NCBI RefSeq assembly: GCF_021568795.1
Contig: NZ_JAKGUE010000001.1
Span: forward strand, 248,001-312,000
DNA length: 64,000 nucleotides
Source: Dethiosulfovibrio faecalis
Lineage (GTDB): Bacteria; Synergistota; Synergistia; Synergistales; Dethiosulfovibrionaceae
Reading direction: 5' to 3'
Position 1 is the first letter of the stretch. The number at the start of each line of letters is the position of its first letter. The position numbers and the translations under genes were made by a program. Below the pieces are notes generated by a model. It had not been told where the DNA came from. It saw nothing but the letters and a program-made list of their open reading frames with translations, and did no database searches. Below are positions 9,568 to 17,524 of this stretch, piece by piece.

Positions 9568-9596
9568 TTGTTAGGCATAGTTATGCGTGATATACT
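9568..9596 (+). promoter_or_regulatory. Promoter of the rimP-nusA-infB operon
   Basis: TTGTTA at 9568-9573 and TATACT at 9591-9596, spacer exactly 17 bases, with TG one base before the -10 (extended -10, 9588-9589). The predicted start is near 9603, upstream of a terminator-like hairpin that lies in the leader of rimP. Confidence 0.7.
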
Positions 9597-9629
9597 AATT
9601 CAGACGCTGGGTCGAATGTCCTGGACCGA

Positions 9630-9660
9630 GAAGAGTGGGCCCCCCCACTCTTCATTTTTT
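9630..9660 (+). terminator. Intrinsic terminator in the rimP leader (possible attenuator)
   Basis: A perfect 10-bp stem, GAAGAGTGGG at 9630-9639 with CCCACTCTTC at 9644-9653 around a four-C loop, followed by A and six T. It ends transcripts from guaB but lies downstream of the promoter at 9568-9596, so it must also be passed by transcripts from that promoter before rimP at 9688. Confidence 0.82.
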
Positions 9661-9687
9661 ATGTAGTTATATAAGGAGTCGAAAAGC

Positions 9688-10233
9688 ATGGAGGGGAAAA
9701 ACTTCCCTAAAGAAGAAATACGTAAAATCGTCGAAAGCTTAGGTTACGAATTCGTCGGTCTCGAGGTGAAAAAAGAATCTGCCGCCTCTTTCGTCAGAGT
9801 TTATCTGGATTCTCTGGGTGGAATATCCGTGAGGGACTGCGAGATTGTCTCCCGAAGGATCAACAACTGGCTGGAGGAATCCGGAGAGGATCTTCTCGAC
9901 GAACGCTATTATCTGGAGGTTAGTTCTCCCGGTTTAGAGAGACCGTTATTGAGTTTGGACGATTTTCGCCGTTTCTCGGGGAAAGAGGCATCCATCCGTT
10001 TTAACGAACTCGTAGAAGGACGTCGTCGTATAAACGGAGTCATCTCGGTGTCTCAGGATGATTCTATAAGAGTGGAGAACGAAGACGGTGTATTGGAGTT
10101 CCCTCTAGAAGCAATCCTCTCAGCTAAGTTAAAATATGTTCTCGAGAAAAATAAAAAGCCCAACAACACCAGGAAGAAAAAAGGCACGAAAAAGAAAAAC
10201 AAGAGTAAGAAAGTACGTGAGGAGGATCAGTAG
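9688..10233 (+). CDS. rimP: Ribosome maturation factor RimP
   Basis: Assists 30S subunit maturation. The 181-residue protein has the two-domain RimP layout: an N-terminal alpha/beta domain (LGYEFVGLEVKKE, residues about 16-28, then VSRRINNWLEE) with the conserved YYLEVSSPGLERPL near residue 75, and a C-terminal SH3-like barrel from about residue 95. The last 30 residues are an unusual lysine-rich tail beyond the normal end of the family, probably RNA-binding. It begins the standard rimP-nusA operon, with AAGGAG upstream. Confidence 0.94.
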   Translation: MEGKNFPKEEIRKIVESLGYEFVGLEVKKESAASFVRVYLDSLGGISVRDCEIVSRRINNWLEESGEDLLDERYYLEVSSPGLERPLLSLDDFRRFSGKEASIRFNELVEGRRRINGVISVSQDDSIRVENEDGVLEFPLEAILSAKLKYVLEKNKKPNNTRKKKGTKKKNKSKKVREEDQ

Positions 10234-11334
10234 ATGCAGCTGGGGAGCGATTTTATTCGAGCTTTGATGCAGCTAACGGAGGAGCGTAATCTCTCGCAAT
10301 CCATAATTCTGGGCAGTATTGAGGCGGCCCTGGCTTCGGCTTATAAGAAATACAAGGAAAAAAACCTTGAGCCCGAGGTGAAGATAGACGGAGAGACCGG
10401 AGACATCTCGATCATGGAGATCAGACGGGTCGTAGATGAGGTGAGAAATCCCGATGCGGAGATAACTTCGGAGGACGCTGCAATCCTGGGTTTCCCTGGG
10501 CTGGTCGAGGGAGACGTGGTCAAGACAGAGGTAGAGATCGCCCCTGAGAGTTTCGGACGTATAGCGGCTCAGACCGCCAGACAGGTGATAATTCAGCGCT
10601 TGAAGGATGCCGAGAGGGAGATCATCTTCAACGAGTTCTCCGAAAGGGTAGGAGATCTCGTCAACGGTGTCGTGTTCAAGGCCGAAAACGACCAGATTCT
10701 CGTCCGTATAAGCGAGAGGACCGAGGCAATGCTCCCCAGGGAAGAGCGCATAAACGGAGAAAACTACGAATTGGGCTCTAGGATGAAATTTTACCTGTTG
10801 GATGTTCGCCAGACGACCAGGGGTCCTAGAATCGTGGTCTCCAGAACCCATCCGGGGCTATTGCGCCGCCTTATGGAGCTGGAGATACCGGAGATCCGAG
10901 ACGGAGTGGTCGAGATACATGGGATCGTTCGGGAGGCCGGAGCCAGGGCCAAGGTTGCAGTGACCACCTTGGATCCCAATGTCGATCCTGTCGGGGCTTG
11001 TGTCGGAAACGGTGGCTCCAGAATCAAGACCATAAGCAACGAGCTCAACGGAGAAAAGATCGACGTGGTAATATGGAGCGATGATCCTCTTCAATATATA
11101 AGAAATACCCTTTCTCCCGCTAAGGTGGTCAGGGTAGAGCCGGTTTTGGAGCAGGAGAAATCCGCCAAGGTATTTGCCCGTCCCGATCAGCTTTCTCTCG
11201 CCATAGGAAAGGCGGGACAAAACGTTCGTCTTGCTGCCCGTCTTACCGGGTGGAAAGTGGACATCAATCCCCTAGAGGCTCCGGAAAAGGATTCGATGCC
11301 TACTTTGCAGGATTTGTTCGAGGATATCCCATAA
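10234..11334 (+). CDS. nusA: Transcription termination/antitermination factor NusA
   Basis: Binds RNA polymerase and modulates pausing, termination and antitermination. It is 366 residues in the short form common outside Proteobacteria: N-terminal polymerase-binding domain (residues 1-125), S1 domain (about 135-200, with GDLVNGVVFKAEN), then KH1 and KH2 (GACVGNGGSRIKTISNEL; DQLSLAIGKAGQNVRLAARLTGW, the latter at about residue 315). There are no C-terminal acidic repeats. It starts on the base after the rimP stop, with GAGGA just upstream. It could regulate its own operon through the leader terminator. Confidence 0.96.
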   Translation: MQLGSDFIRALMQLTEERNLSQSIILGSIEAALASAYKKYKEKNLEPEVKIDGETGDISIMEIRRVVDEVRNPDAEITSEDAAILGFPGLVEGDVVKTEVEIAPESFGRIAAQTARQVIIQRLKDAEREIIFNEFSERVGDLVNGVVFKAENDQILVRISERTEAMLPREERINGENYELGSRMKFYLLDVRQTTRGPRIVVSRTHPGLLRRLMELEIPEIRDGVVEIHGIVREAGARAKVAVTTLDPNVDPVGACVGNGGSRIKTISNELNGEKIDVVIWSDDPLQYIRNTLSPAKVVRVEPVLEQEKSAKVFARPDQLSLAIGKAGQNVRLAARLTGWKVDINPLEAPEKDSMPTLQDLFEDIP

Positions 11335-11355
11335 GAGGCGAGAGGTTGTAAAATA

Positions 11356-11649
11356 GTGGTGGTTCCCAAAAAGAAATCGAAGAACCCTAGGATGTGTCTA
11401 GTATGTCGTAGACACGACGTACCCGCGAACTTTATTCGTGTAGTTCGTCGTCCCGACGGAACCGTCGTCGTAGACGATTCAGGAAGGGTCAACGGTCGAG
11501 GGGCATATCTATGCCCCTCCAGTCGCTGTGTTCAGACGGCGTTTCGTCAAAAACGTCTGGATAAAGCCCTCAAGGTAAGGGTGCCGGAGGACATTTACCT
11601 TCGTTTGCTTGATAGGGTTAGGGGCTTGGAGGATAGCGACGATGCCTGA
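11356..11649 (+). CDS. rnpM: YlxR family RNA-binding protein (RnpM)
   Basis: Small basic YlxR-family protein, 97 residues, always found between nusA and infB; recent work on the family links it to RNase P as RnpM. Visible features are the N-terminal RMCLVCRR, the FIRVVRRPDG strand and GRGAYLCPSSRCV, whose cysteines fit the family pattern. The GTG at 11356 follows GAGAGG. It overlaps the next gene (L7Ae-like) by eight bases. Confidence 0.9.
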   Translation: MVVPKKKSKNPRMCLVCRRHDVPANFIRVVRRPDGTVVVDDSGRVNGRGAYLCPSSRCVQTAFRQKRLDKALKVRVPEDIYLRLLDRVRGLEDSDDA

Positions 11650-11974
11650 CCTCTCGTGGATGTCCTTTTTAGGGCTCGCCAGGAGGGCGGGGGTCTTGGT
11701 TATAGGACAGGATAACGTCTTCGCCGTCTTACAAAAGAACAAAAAAAACTACGTCGTGATAATGACTTCCGATAGATCCGATGCCGTAGCCAGAAAGGCT
11801 AAAAAAGAGGCCTTTTCTCGCCATAGTTTTTTTCAGTTGAGGACGATAGAGAGAGAAAAACTAGGCGAGGCCATAGGGTTGGCGGGTTGTCAAATTGTAG
11901 CCCTCCCCGAAGGAGAAGGGCTTACCGATGCCGTAATTTTGCGATTAAAAGAAGGGGGAGAGGCCATTGAGTAA
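11642..11974 (+). CDS. Ribosomal L7Ae/L30e family protein (YlxQ-like)
   Basis: Member of the L7Ae/L30e family that binds kink-turn RNA; the bacterial YlxQ type sits between ylxR and infB, as here. The 110-residue protein has the fold's signature order: FLGLARRAGVLVIGQDNV near the N-terminus, VVIMTSDRSDAVARK in the middle, and LGEAIGLAGCQIVAL after residue 75. I chose the ATG at 11642, inside the end of rnpM; an upstream in-frame ATG at 11609 would add 11 residues without similarity. It overlaps infB by eight bases. Confidence 0.9.
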   Translation: MPDLSWMSFLGLARRAGVLVIGQDNVFAVLQKNKKNYVVIMTSDRSDAVARKAKKEAFSRHSFFQLRTIEREKLGEAIGLAGCQIVALPEGEGLTDAVILRLKEGGEAIE

Positions 11975-13928
11975 AATCAGGGTCTACGAGCTTGCAAAGA
12001 TGCTGGAAATGAGCAACAAAGAGCTTATGGAGATACTGCACGATATGGACGTGGAGGCTACGAGCCATATGAGTTCTTTGGACGTGGAAACGGCTCAACA
12101 GATTGAGGATATAGTGAAAAATTCCTCTGGTAATGAAAGAAAAACCTCCAGAAAAGAGGATAAACCTAGGGTAGGAATCTCCGTTCCGGAAGGATCTTCC
12201 ATCAAGGAAGTGGCGGATATTCTCAAGGTCTCCCCTGCAGATGCCGTAAAGACCCTTATAGCTCAGGGCGTGATGCTACCTGCATCGGCACAGGCCGACG
12301 ATTCGGTGTTGGCCATGCTCTCGGATGCTTACGAGGTCGATATCGAGTGGGCCGTCGAGGTCGTCGACGAGGAACCTCATAAAACCACGTTGAAACCGGA
12401 ACTTAAGGGCAAGAACCTTCAGCCAAGAGCCCCTATCGTGACGGTTATGGGGCATGTCGATCACGGCAAGACAACCCTTCTGGATACCATCAGGAACACG
12501 AACATAACGGCTAGGGAAGCTGGCGGAATAACGCAGCATATAGGGGCTTCCAGGGTTAGCCATGATGGCAAGGATATCGTCTTTCTCGATACCCCGGGAC
12601 ACGCCGCTTTTACCTCCATGAGGGCCAGAGGTGCTCAGTGTACCGATATCGCCATTTTGGTGGTGGCAGCCGACGATGGTGTAATGCCTCAGACCATAGA
12701 AGCCATAAACCACGCCAAGGCCGCCGGAGTTCCCATAATAGTGGCGGTCAACAAGATGGATAAGCCTGGAGCCAATCCCGACAGGGTCAAACAGCAGCTC
12801 AGCGATCAGGGACTGATTCCCGAAGATTGGGGCGGAGACACCATAATGGTCCATGTCTCGGCGAAGTCCGGCGAAAACATAGACCAGCTTTTGGAGATGA
12901 TCCTTCTCGTCGCTGAGATGGAGGAACTCAAGGCCGATCCGACCGTTTCTCCCGAGGGAGTCGTCGTAGAAGCCGAGTTGGACAAGGGCAAGGGCTCGGT
13001 TGCCACGGTTCTGGTTCAGCAGGGAACCCTTAAAAGAGGGGACATCGTGTTGCTGGACTCCTCCTGGGGAAAGGTTCGGGCCATGATAGACGCATCGGGC
13101 AAACAGGTGAAGGCAGCCGGCCCCAGCACTGCGGTGGAGATCCTGGGGCTTAACGAGGTTCCTCAGCCGGGAGAGCGTTTCTTCGTGGTGGAAAACGAAA
13201 AGACCGCAAGGGATGCTATCGCGGCCAAGGAACAGGAGAAGCGCCTGGAGGCTAACAAGATGGCTCCCAGGATGACCCTGGAGGAACTCTACAGCAAGAT
13301 GCAGGACGGCGAGACCCCCATGCTGAACTTGCTGATCAAATGTGATGTCCAGGGAAGTATAGAGGCTCTTACCGGTTCTTTGGACAAGTTGACGACCGAT
13401 GAGGTCGGAATAAACATCGTCCATACCGGTGTGGGTGGATTGTCCGAGTCCGATATCATGTTGGCATCCGCATCGGACGCCATAGTCATCGGTTTCAACG
13501 TTCGTCCCGACGCCAACGCCAAGAAAATGGCGGAGAAAGAGCACGTCCAAGTCCGTCTCTACCGGGTTATATACGATATTATCGATGACATCAAGGCGGC
13601 CATGGAGGGAATGCTTGCTCCGGACATAAGGGAAAAAATAGTCGGTCAGGCGGAGATAAGGGAGATCTTCAAGGTTCCCAAGGTGGGAAAGGTCGCCGGA
13701 TGTATGGTGACGGAAGGCTCCGTCAAGAGGGGGTCGAAGGTCCGGTTGATAAGAGACAGAGTGGTCTACTGGGAAGGAGAGCTTTCCGCTCTCAGGAGGT
13801 TCAAGGACGATGTTGCCGAGGTGACCTCCGGTTACGAGTGTGGAATGAGCTTCGCTAAATTCCAGGATATAAAAGAAGGCGATGTCGTAGAAGCCTACGA
13901 ACTGATAGAGGAAAAGAGAACCCTATAG
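11967..13928 (+). CDS. infB: Translation initiation factor IF-2
   Basis: GTPase that brings initiator fMet-tRNA to the 30S subunit and promotes subunit joining. It is 653 residues, a short form: an IF2 N-terminal domain (residues 1-50), a brief linker in place of the long charged linker of enterobacteria, the IF2N repeat, then the G domain with VTVMGHVDHGKT (around residue 160), DTPGHAAF and NKMDKP, followed by domains II-IV. It starts at a TTG preceded by GGGGGAG and overlaps the L7Ae-like gene. Confidence 0.97.
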   Translation: MSKIRVYELAKMLEMSNKELMEILHDMDVEATSHMSSLDVETAQQIEDIVKNSSGNERKTSRKEDKPRVGISVPEGSSIKEVADILKVSPADAVKTLIAQGVMLPASAQADDSVLAMLSDAYEVDIEWAVEVVDEEPHKTTLKPELKGKNLQPRAPIVTVMGHVDHGKTTLLDTIRNTNITAREAGGITQHIGASRVSHDGKDIVFLDTPGHAAFTSMRARGAQCTDIAILVVAADDGVMPQTIEAINHAKAAGVPIIVAVNKMDKPGANPDRVKQQLSDQGLIPEDWGGDTIMVHVSAKSGENIDQLLEMILLVAEMEELKADPTVSPEGVVVEAELDKGKGSVATVLVQQGTLKRGDIVLLDSSWGKVRAMIDASGKQVKAAGPSTAVEILGLNEVPQPGERFFVVENEKTARDAIAAKEQEKRLEANKMAPRMTLEELYSKMQDGETPMLNLLIKCDVQGSIEALTGSLDKLTTDEVGINIVHTGVGGLSESDIMLASASDAIVIGFNVRPDANAKKMAEKEHVQVRLYRVIYDIIDDIKAAMEGMLAPDIREKIVGQAEIREIFKVPKVGKVAGCMVTEGSVKRGSKVRLIRDRVVYWEGELSALRRFKDDVAEVTSGYECGMSFAKFQDIKEGDVVEAYELIEEKRTL

Positions 13929-13942
13929 TAACGGGGACTGTC

Positions 13943-13973
13943 CGCCGGAGGCCGCATCGCTGGACCTCCGGCG
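13943..13973 (+). other. Stem-loop between infB and rbfA
   Basis: CGCCGGAGG (13943-13951) pairs perfectly with CCTCCGGCG (13965-13973) around a 13-base loop. No T-run follows, so it is a poor intrinsic terminator. It may stabilise or process the operon mRNA. Confidence 0.5.
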
Positions 13974-14013
13974 AATACTTTCGAAATTATCATCGATAAG
14001 TGAGGTGATTCCT

Positions 14014-14400
14014 ATGGCGGGATTTCGAATAGAGAGAGTCAACAAAGAACTTCAAAGGGAAATATCCCGTCTCCTGGAGTTCTCCGTAAAGGACGAAAAT
14101 GCCAAAAGAGCGGTTATAACCGGGGTCGACTGCGCTAAGGACTTGAAATCGGCAAAAATCTATTTCACGACTATTTCTCAGGAAGATCGTCGTTCTGTCT
14201 CGGAGTCCTTGAAAAAAGTGAGAACTTTCCTCAGATCCTCCCTCGCTCAGAGTTTGAGGATAAGGACGGTTCCAGAGTTGCGTTTCATCTACGATACGAG
14301 CGGAGAATACGGGAGATCTATCGACAGACTTCTAGATATGGTGGTAACTCATGACGAGGACTCCGATTATGTCGAGGGTGACGATGGAGAACGAGAATAA
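14014..14400 (+). CDS. rbfA: 30S ribosome-binding factor RbfA
   Basis: Late-stage 30S assembly factor that binds near the 5' end of 16S rRNA. The 128-residue product has a KH-like fold: RIERVNKELQREISRLLE at the N-terminus, VDCAKDLKSAKIYFTT in the middle, and the signature VPELRFIYD near residue 85. The ATG at 14014 is placed by GAGGTGA upstream; an in-frame ATG at 14005 would be too close to that site. It follows infB in the standard order and overlaps nrnA. Confidence 0.94.
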   Translation: MAGFRIERVNKELQREISRLLEFSVKDENAKRAVITGVDCAKDLKSAKIYFTTISQEDRRSVSESLKKVRTFLRSSLAQSLRIRTVPELRFIYDTSGEYGRSIDRLLDMVVTHDEDSDYVEGDDGERE

Positions 14401-15331
14401 GGCCCTCTTGATTACCACCTTAAAAGATAGCGATATTTGGATATTGGTAAGTCACGTAAAGCCCGACGGCGATACTCTGGGGTCCGCAAGCGCTCTTTTT
14501 AAAATAGGTCTGTCTTTGGGAAAGGATGTTCGATGGTACGGCAAGGATCCTTTTCCCGAGCGCTATCGTTTTTTATTCGCCTCCGAGCGTTATGAATCGG
14601 TCCAATCCCTGCCGGACATCCCAGAGCACTCCGTAGTTATCGCTTTGGACGTGAGTACCCTCGATAGAGGAGTAGAAGGAATGTCTAAAGGGGAAAAACT
14701 GGTGGTTATCGACCATCACGGCGATAACGCCAGATTCGGGGATATCAACTTGATAGAGGATGTCTCCTCGGTCGGGGAGATGATCTACCGTTTGGCAGGA
14801 GATCTGAACGTGTCGATCTCGGCCGATATGGCAGAGTCCATATACGTGGCGATAGCTACCGATACAGGTGGCATGACCTTTTCCAACACCGGTGGGAAGA
14901 CCCTGAGAATCGTGGCCGATCTTCTTGATTGTGGGTTGCCCCTTCAGCGCGTCGTAAGGATGCTTTATCATAACGACACGGTTGAAAGACTTCATCTTTG
15001 GGGACGGGCATACGAACGTGTGGTTCGACTAGATGGTCTGTGTTATTCGTGGTTGTACGATGCGGACTTCGAGGAGACCCATACAGAACAGGACGATACG
15101 GAATCGTTGGTCAACTCTCTTATGAAAATCAAGGATACCAAGGTCGCTGTATTGTTCGTCGAAAACGATAAAGACGTGAAGGTAAGTCTTCGCTCCGACG
15201 GTAGTTTGTCCGTCAGAGAGATAGCTCATCTATGGAACGGCGGAGGACATCCATGTGCCTCCGGATGCCGATTGACAGGTCCCATGGACGAGGTGATCGC
15301 CCGTGTCCTCGACTCGATTTACAAACGGTAG
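14384..15331 (+). CDS. nrnA: DHH-family phosphoesterase, NrnA-like
   Basis: Probable bifunctional nanoRNase / pAp phosphatase of the DHH-DHHA1 family, which degrades short RNA and 3'-phosphoadenosine-5'-phosphate. DHH motifs seen are HVKPDGDTLGS near the start, ALDVSTLDR, and VIDHHGDN; the DHHA1 domain ends with GGGHPCASGCRL. The length of 315 residues is normal. I prefer the ATG at 14384, with GAGGGTG just upstream and a 17-base overlap with rbfA, over an in-frame ATG at 14351. The rbfA-nrnA-truB-ribF order is common. Confidence 0.92.
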   Translation: MENENKALLITTLKDSDIWILVSHVKPDGDTLGSASALFKIGLSLGKDVRWYGKDPFPERYRFLFASERYESVQSLPDIPEHSVVIALDVSTLDRGVEGMSKGEKLVVIDHHGDNARFGDINLIEDVSSVGEMIYRLAGDLNVSISADMAESIYVAIATDTGGMTFSNTGGKTLRIVADLLDCGLPLQRVVRMLYHNDTVERLHLWGRAYERVVRLDGLCYSWLYDADFEETHTEQDDTESLVNSLMKIKDTKVAVLFVENDKDVKVSLRSDGSLSVREIAHLWNGGGHPCASGCRLTGPMDEVIARVLDSIYKR

Positions 15332-16262
15332 AGACGGCTTTTTGATAATAGATAAACCCGAGGGAGTCAGAAGCACCGCCTGTGTCTCCGCAGTAAAGAG
15401 GGTTTTCGGCAGAGGCGTCAAGGTGGGGCATGCCGGTACGCTGGATTCCACGGCCCAAGGGCTGCTGATCGTCCTGGTCGGGAAGGCCACCCGTCTATGT
15501 CGTTACGTTATGGATCTGCCAAAAAACTATCTGGGAATCGTCAAGTTCGGAATGAAGACCTCCACCGACGATGGAACCGGAGATATCCTGAGCTCTATGG
15601 ATGGTGAACTCTCTATCGACCGGAGATCATTGGAATCTTTAGTGCCATCCTTTTTGGGAATAAGGATGCAGCGCCCTCCCTCCATATCGGCCTTGAAGGT
15701 CGACGGTCGGAGAGCTCACGTCGTATCCAGATCGGAGAAGTTGATGGCGTTACCGTCGAGACCGGTCTTTATAACCTCCTTAGAAGTTCAGGGGGTTTTT
15801 GCCGATAAAGGAGAGGCCGTCATAGAAGTGGTCTGTCATAAAGGCACCTATATAAGGAGTATCGCCAGGGACATGGGAGATATGTCCGGATATGGGGCCC
15901 ATCTGAGCTCCTTACGCAGAATCTCTACCGGGCCCTTTGACGTATCGGATGGGGTGTCCTTTTCGGAGGAGATGGACTGTCTCGACAAAGAGGTGCTCTC
16001 GCAATTCCTGCTTCCTGTGGATTTCATATCCCGAGCTTACAGGAGCTATGAGATAACGAGGCATGAAGATCTTGGATCTCTCAAGAATGGACTTTCTCTT
16101 CCCCTTTCCACGCTGAGGCCTATAAAAAACGATAAGGCCTGGTGCTGCTCGAGGGCTGTAGTCACAGGGGAAGGTCTTCTGTCGGTATGCAGGTTCCGTT
16201 TTGAGGACGACCGTTGTTATCTGGTTCCTGAGACCAATCTGCTGCTGGAGAGTCCTTCATGA
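15303..16262 (+). CDS. truB: tRNA pseudouridine-55 synthase TruB
   Basis: Makes pseudouridine 55 in the T loop of tRNAs. The 319-residue protein has GFLIIDKPEGVRST at residue 12, the catalytic Asp48 in VGHAGTLDSTAQGLL, and the RPPSISALKVDGRRAH and CHKGTYIRSIARDMG motifs. The GTG start lies inside nrnA (29-base overlap), preceded by GAGGTGA. The C-terminal extension after residue 240 resembles the PUA-like tail. It overlaps ribF by four bases (ATGA). Confidence 0.95.
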   Translation: MSSTRFTNGRDGFLIIDKPEGVRSTACVSAVKRVFGRGVKVGHAGTLDSTAQGLLIVLVGKATRLCRYVMDLPKNYLGIVKFGMKTSTDDGTGDILSSMDGELSIDRRSLESLVPSFLGIRMQRPPSISALKVDGRRAHVVSRSEKLMALPSRPVFITSLEVQGVFADKGEAVIEVVCHKGTYIRSIARDMGDMSGYGAHLSSLRRISTGPFDVSDGVSFSEEMDCLDKEVLSQFLLPVDFISRAYRSYEITRHEDLGSLKNGLSLPLSTLRPIKNDKAWCCSRAVVTGEGLLSVCRFRFEDDRCYLVPETNLLLESPS

Positions 16263-17227
16263 TAGTCGTTCTGGGGGCCTTCGACGGCTACCACCTAGGG
16301 CATCAGAGGCTTTTCTCCGTCGCATCCTCCATGGCCGAGAGGGAATCCTGCGGATGGGCGGTAGTCTCTTTTACCCCTCATCCCAAGACTGTACTGATGC
16401 ACGAAAGAGTCTCCTTGCTCTTCACTGAGGAAGAAAAAATCCTTTTGAGAGAAATACTGTCCATCCCGACGATGATACAGTTTCCCTTTACCTCTCGGCT
16501 TTCCTCGATGGACCCGGAGGATTTTTTTTCCTACATGGATAGAGAGATAGGCGTCTCTGGTGTAGTCGTAGGGGATAATTTCAGGTTCGGGAGGGAAAGA
16601 AGGGGAGATGTCGGCACCCTTTCGGAGATATGTAATGCCAAAGGAATTCCGTTTAGTTCAGTGCTTCCGGTTACCATCGATGGTTCCGTGGTAAGCAGCA
16701 CCTCGATAAGGGATCTAATCTCTAGGGGCAAGGTTTCGGAGGCCTCGACTAGACTAGGTTATCCCTTCTTCATGAGAGGTCACGTAATAGAGGGATGCAG
16801 AAGAGGACGGAAGATGGGGGTTCCTACTGCTAACCTATCCTTCCCGTCCACTAAGATAATTCCCAAACCAGGAGTGTACGCCGGTGCTGCCTATCTGGAC
16901 GGCGAATGGTGCCCTGCAGCCATCTCGATCGGAAATAATCCCACGTTCGGCGATATATCGGAAAACAGGGTAGAGGTCCATATAATCGATAAAAACGAAG
17001 ATCTCTACGATCAGACTCTATACGTTCTGTTTTTCGATAGGCTCAGATCCGAACGACGTTTCCCCGATCCCGAAAGGCTCGCAAGTCAGTTAAAGGACGA
17101 CATAAAGAGGACCAAGGGAATTTTCGGGGGTAAAAGCGATATCCTTAGACCTTTTTATAATTCCTCGGCCTTGAATTGTATGATATACCGTGGTACAATT
17201 CCCTTCGTTCCAGGTGCGGGCCTGTAG
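16259..17227 (+). CDS. ribF: Bifunctional riboflavin kinase / FAD synthetase
   Basis: Phosphorylates riboflavin to FMN and adenylylates FMN to FAD. It is 322 residues. The N-terminal nucleotidyltransferase domain begins with VVLGAFDGYHLGHQRL, contains the HxGH-type motif, and has GDNFRFGRERRGD and SSTSIRDLI. The C-terminal kinase domain starts near residue 175 (RGRKMGVPTANLSF, then GNNPTFGD and VEVHIIDKNEDLY). The last 30 or so residues continue past the usual family end into the promoter and first ten bases of tRNA-Arg, and the stop codon is formed by tRNA bases. Confidence 0.95.
   Translation: MIVVLGAFDGYHLGHQRLFSVASSMAERESCGWAVVSFTPHPKTVLMHERVSLLFTEEEKILLREILSIPTMIQFPFTSRLSSMDPEDFFSYMDREIGVSGVVVGDNFRFGRERRGDVGTLSEICNAKGIPFSSVLPVTIDGSVVSSTSIRDLISRGKVSEASTRLGYPFFMRGHVIEGCRRGRKMGVPTANLSFPSTKIIPKPGVYAGAAYLDGEWCPAAISIGNNPTFGDISENRVEVHIIDKNEDLYDQTLYVLFFDRLRSERRFPDPERLASQLKDDIKRTKGIFGGKSDILRPFYNSSALNCMIYRGTIPFVPGAGL
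17171..17199 (+). promoter_or_regulatory. Promoter of tRNA-Arg(CCT), inside ribF
   Basis: TTGAAT at 17171-17176 and TACAAT at 17194-17199 with a 17-base spacer. Transcription from about 17206 would begin 12 bases before the tRNA. The whole promoter lies within the ribF coding frame. Confidence 0.75.
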
Positions 17228-17293
17228 CTCAGAGGATAGAGCGACGGCCTCCTAAGCCGTAGGTCGAGGGTTCGAATCCCCCCAGGTCCGCCA
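17218..17293 (+). tRNA. tRNA-Arg (anticodon CCT)
   Basis: Complete cloverleaf with encoded CCA. The acceptor GGGCCTG pairs with CAGGTCC (one G-T pair). The anticodon stem ACGGC/GCCGT holds the loop CTCCTAA, giving anticodon CCT, reading AGG. The TTCGAAT T loop is intact. Its first ten bases overlap the 3' end of ribF. Confidence 0.96.
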
Positions 17294-17319
17294 TTTGATT
17301 TTGATATCGCTGAATAGAA

Positions 17320-17352
17320 GGGTCTCTCCTTAGGGGGAGGCTCTTTTTTCTT
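17320..17352 (+). terminator. Intrinsic terminator after tRNA-Arg
   Basis: GGGTCTCTCC (17320-17329) pairs with GGGGAGGCTC (17334-17343), with three G-T pairs, around a TTAG loop; six T follow. It closes the long rimP-ribF-tRNA transcription unit. Confidence 0.8.
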
Positions 17353-17473
17353 TATCTGATCTTTGTCTGAACCTTTTTCGTGGTGGTTGGTTTATCAAAT
17401 AAAACGATAGGCCATATAAGCGGTTTTCTTTTTTCTGATTAGATAAAAGGGCGTATCTTTTTAGACTACTCCA

Positions 17474-17502
17474 TTGTGATTAGCTCCCTGAGGCGCTATA
17501 AT
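17474..17502 (+). promoter_or_regulatory. Promoter of the DUF1850-TRAP pair
   Basis: TTGTGA at 17474-17479 and a perfect TATAAT at 17497-17502 with a 17-base spacer. The interval from the terminator at 17320 to here is AT-rich and holds no gene. Confidence 0.75.
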
Positions 17503-17524
17503 TTGTAAATGCGTTCACCTGTGA

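Noticed and set aside
12276..13550. 424-codon minus-strand frame opposite infB
   Set aside because: Shadow of IF-2 with no recognisable domain and no ribosome site.
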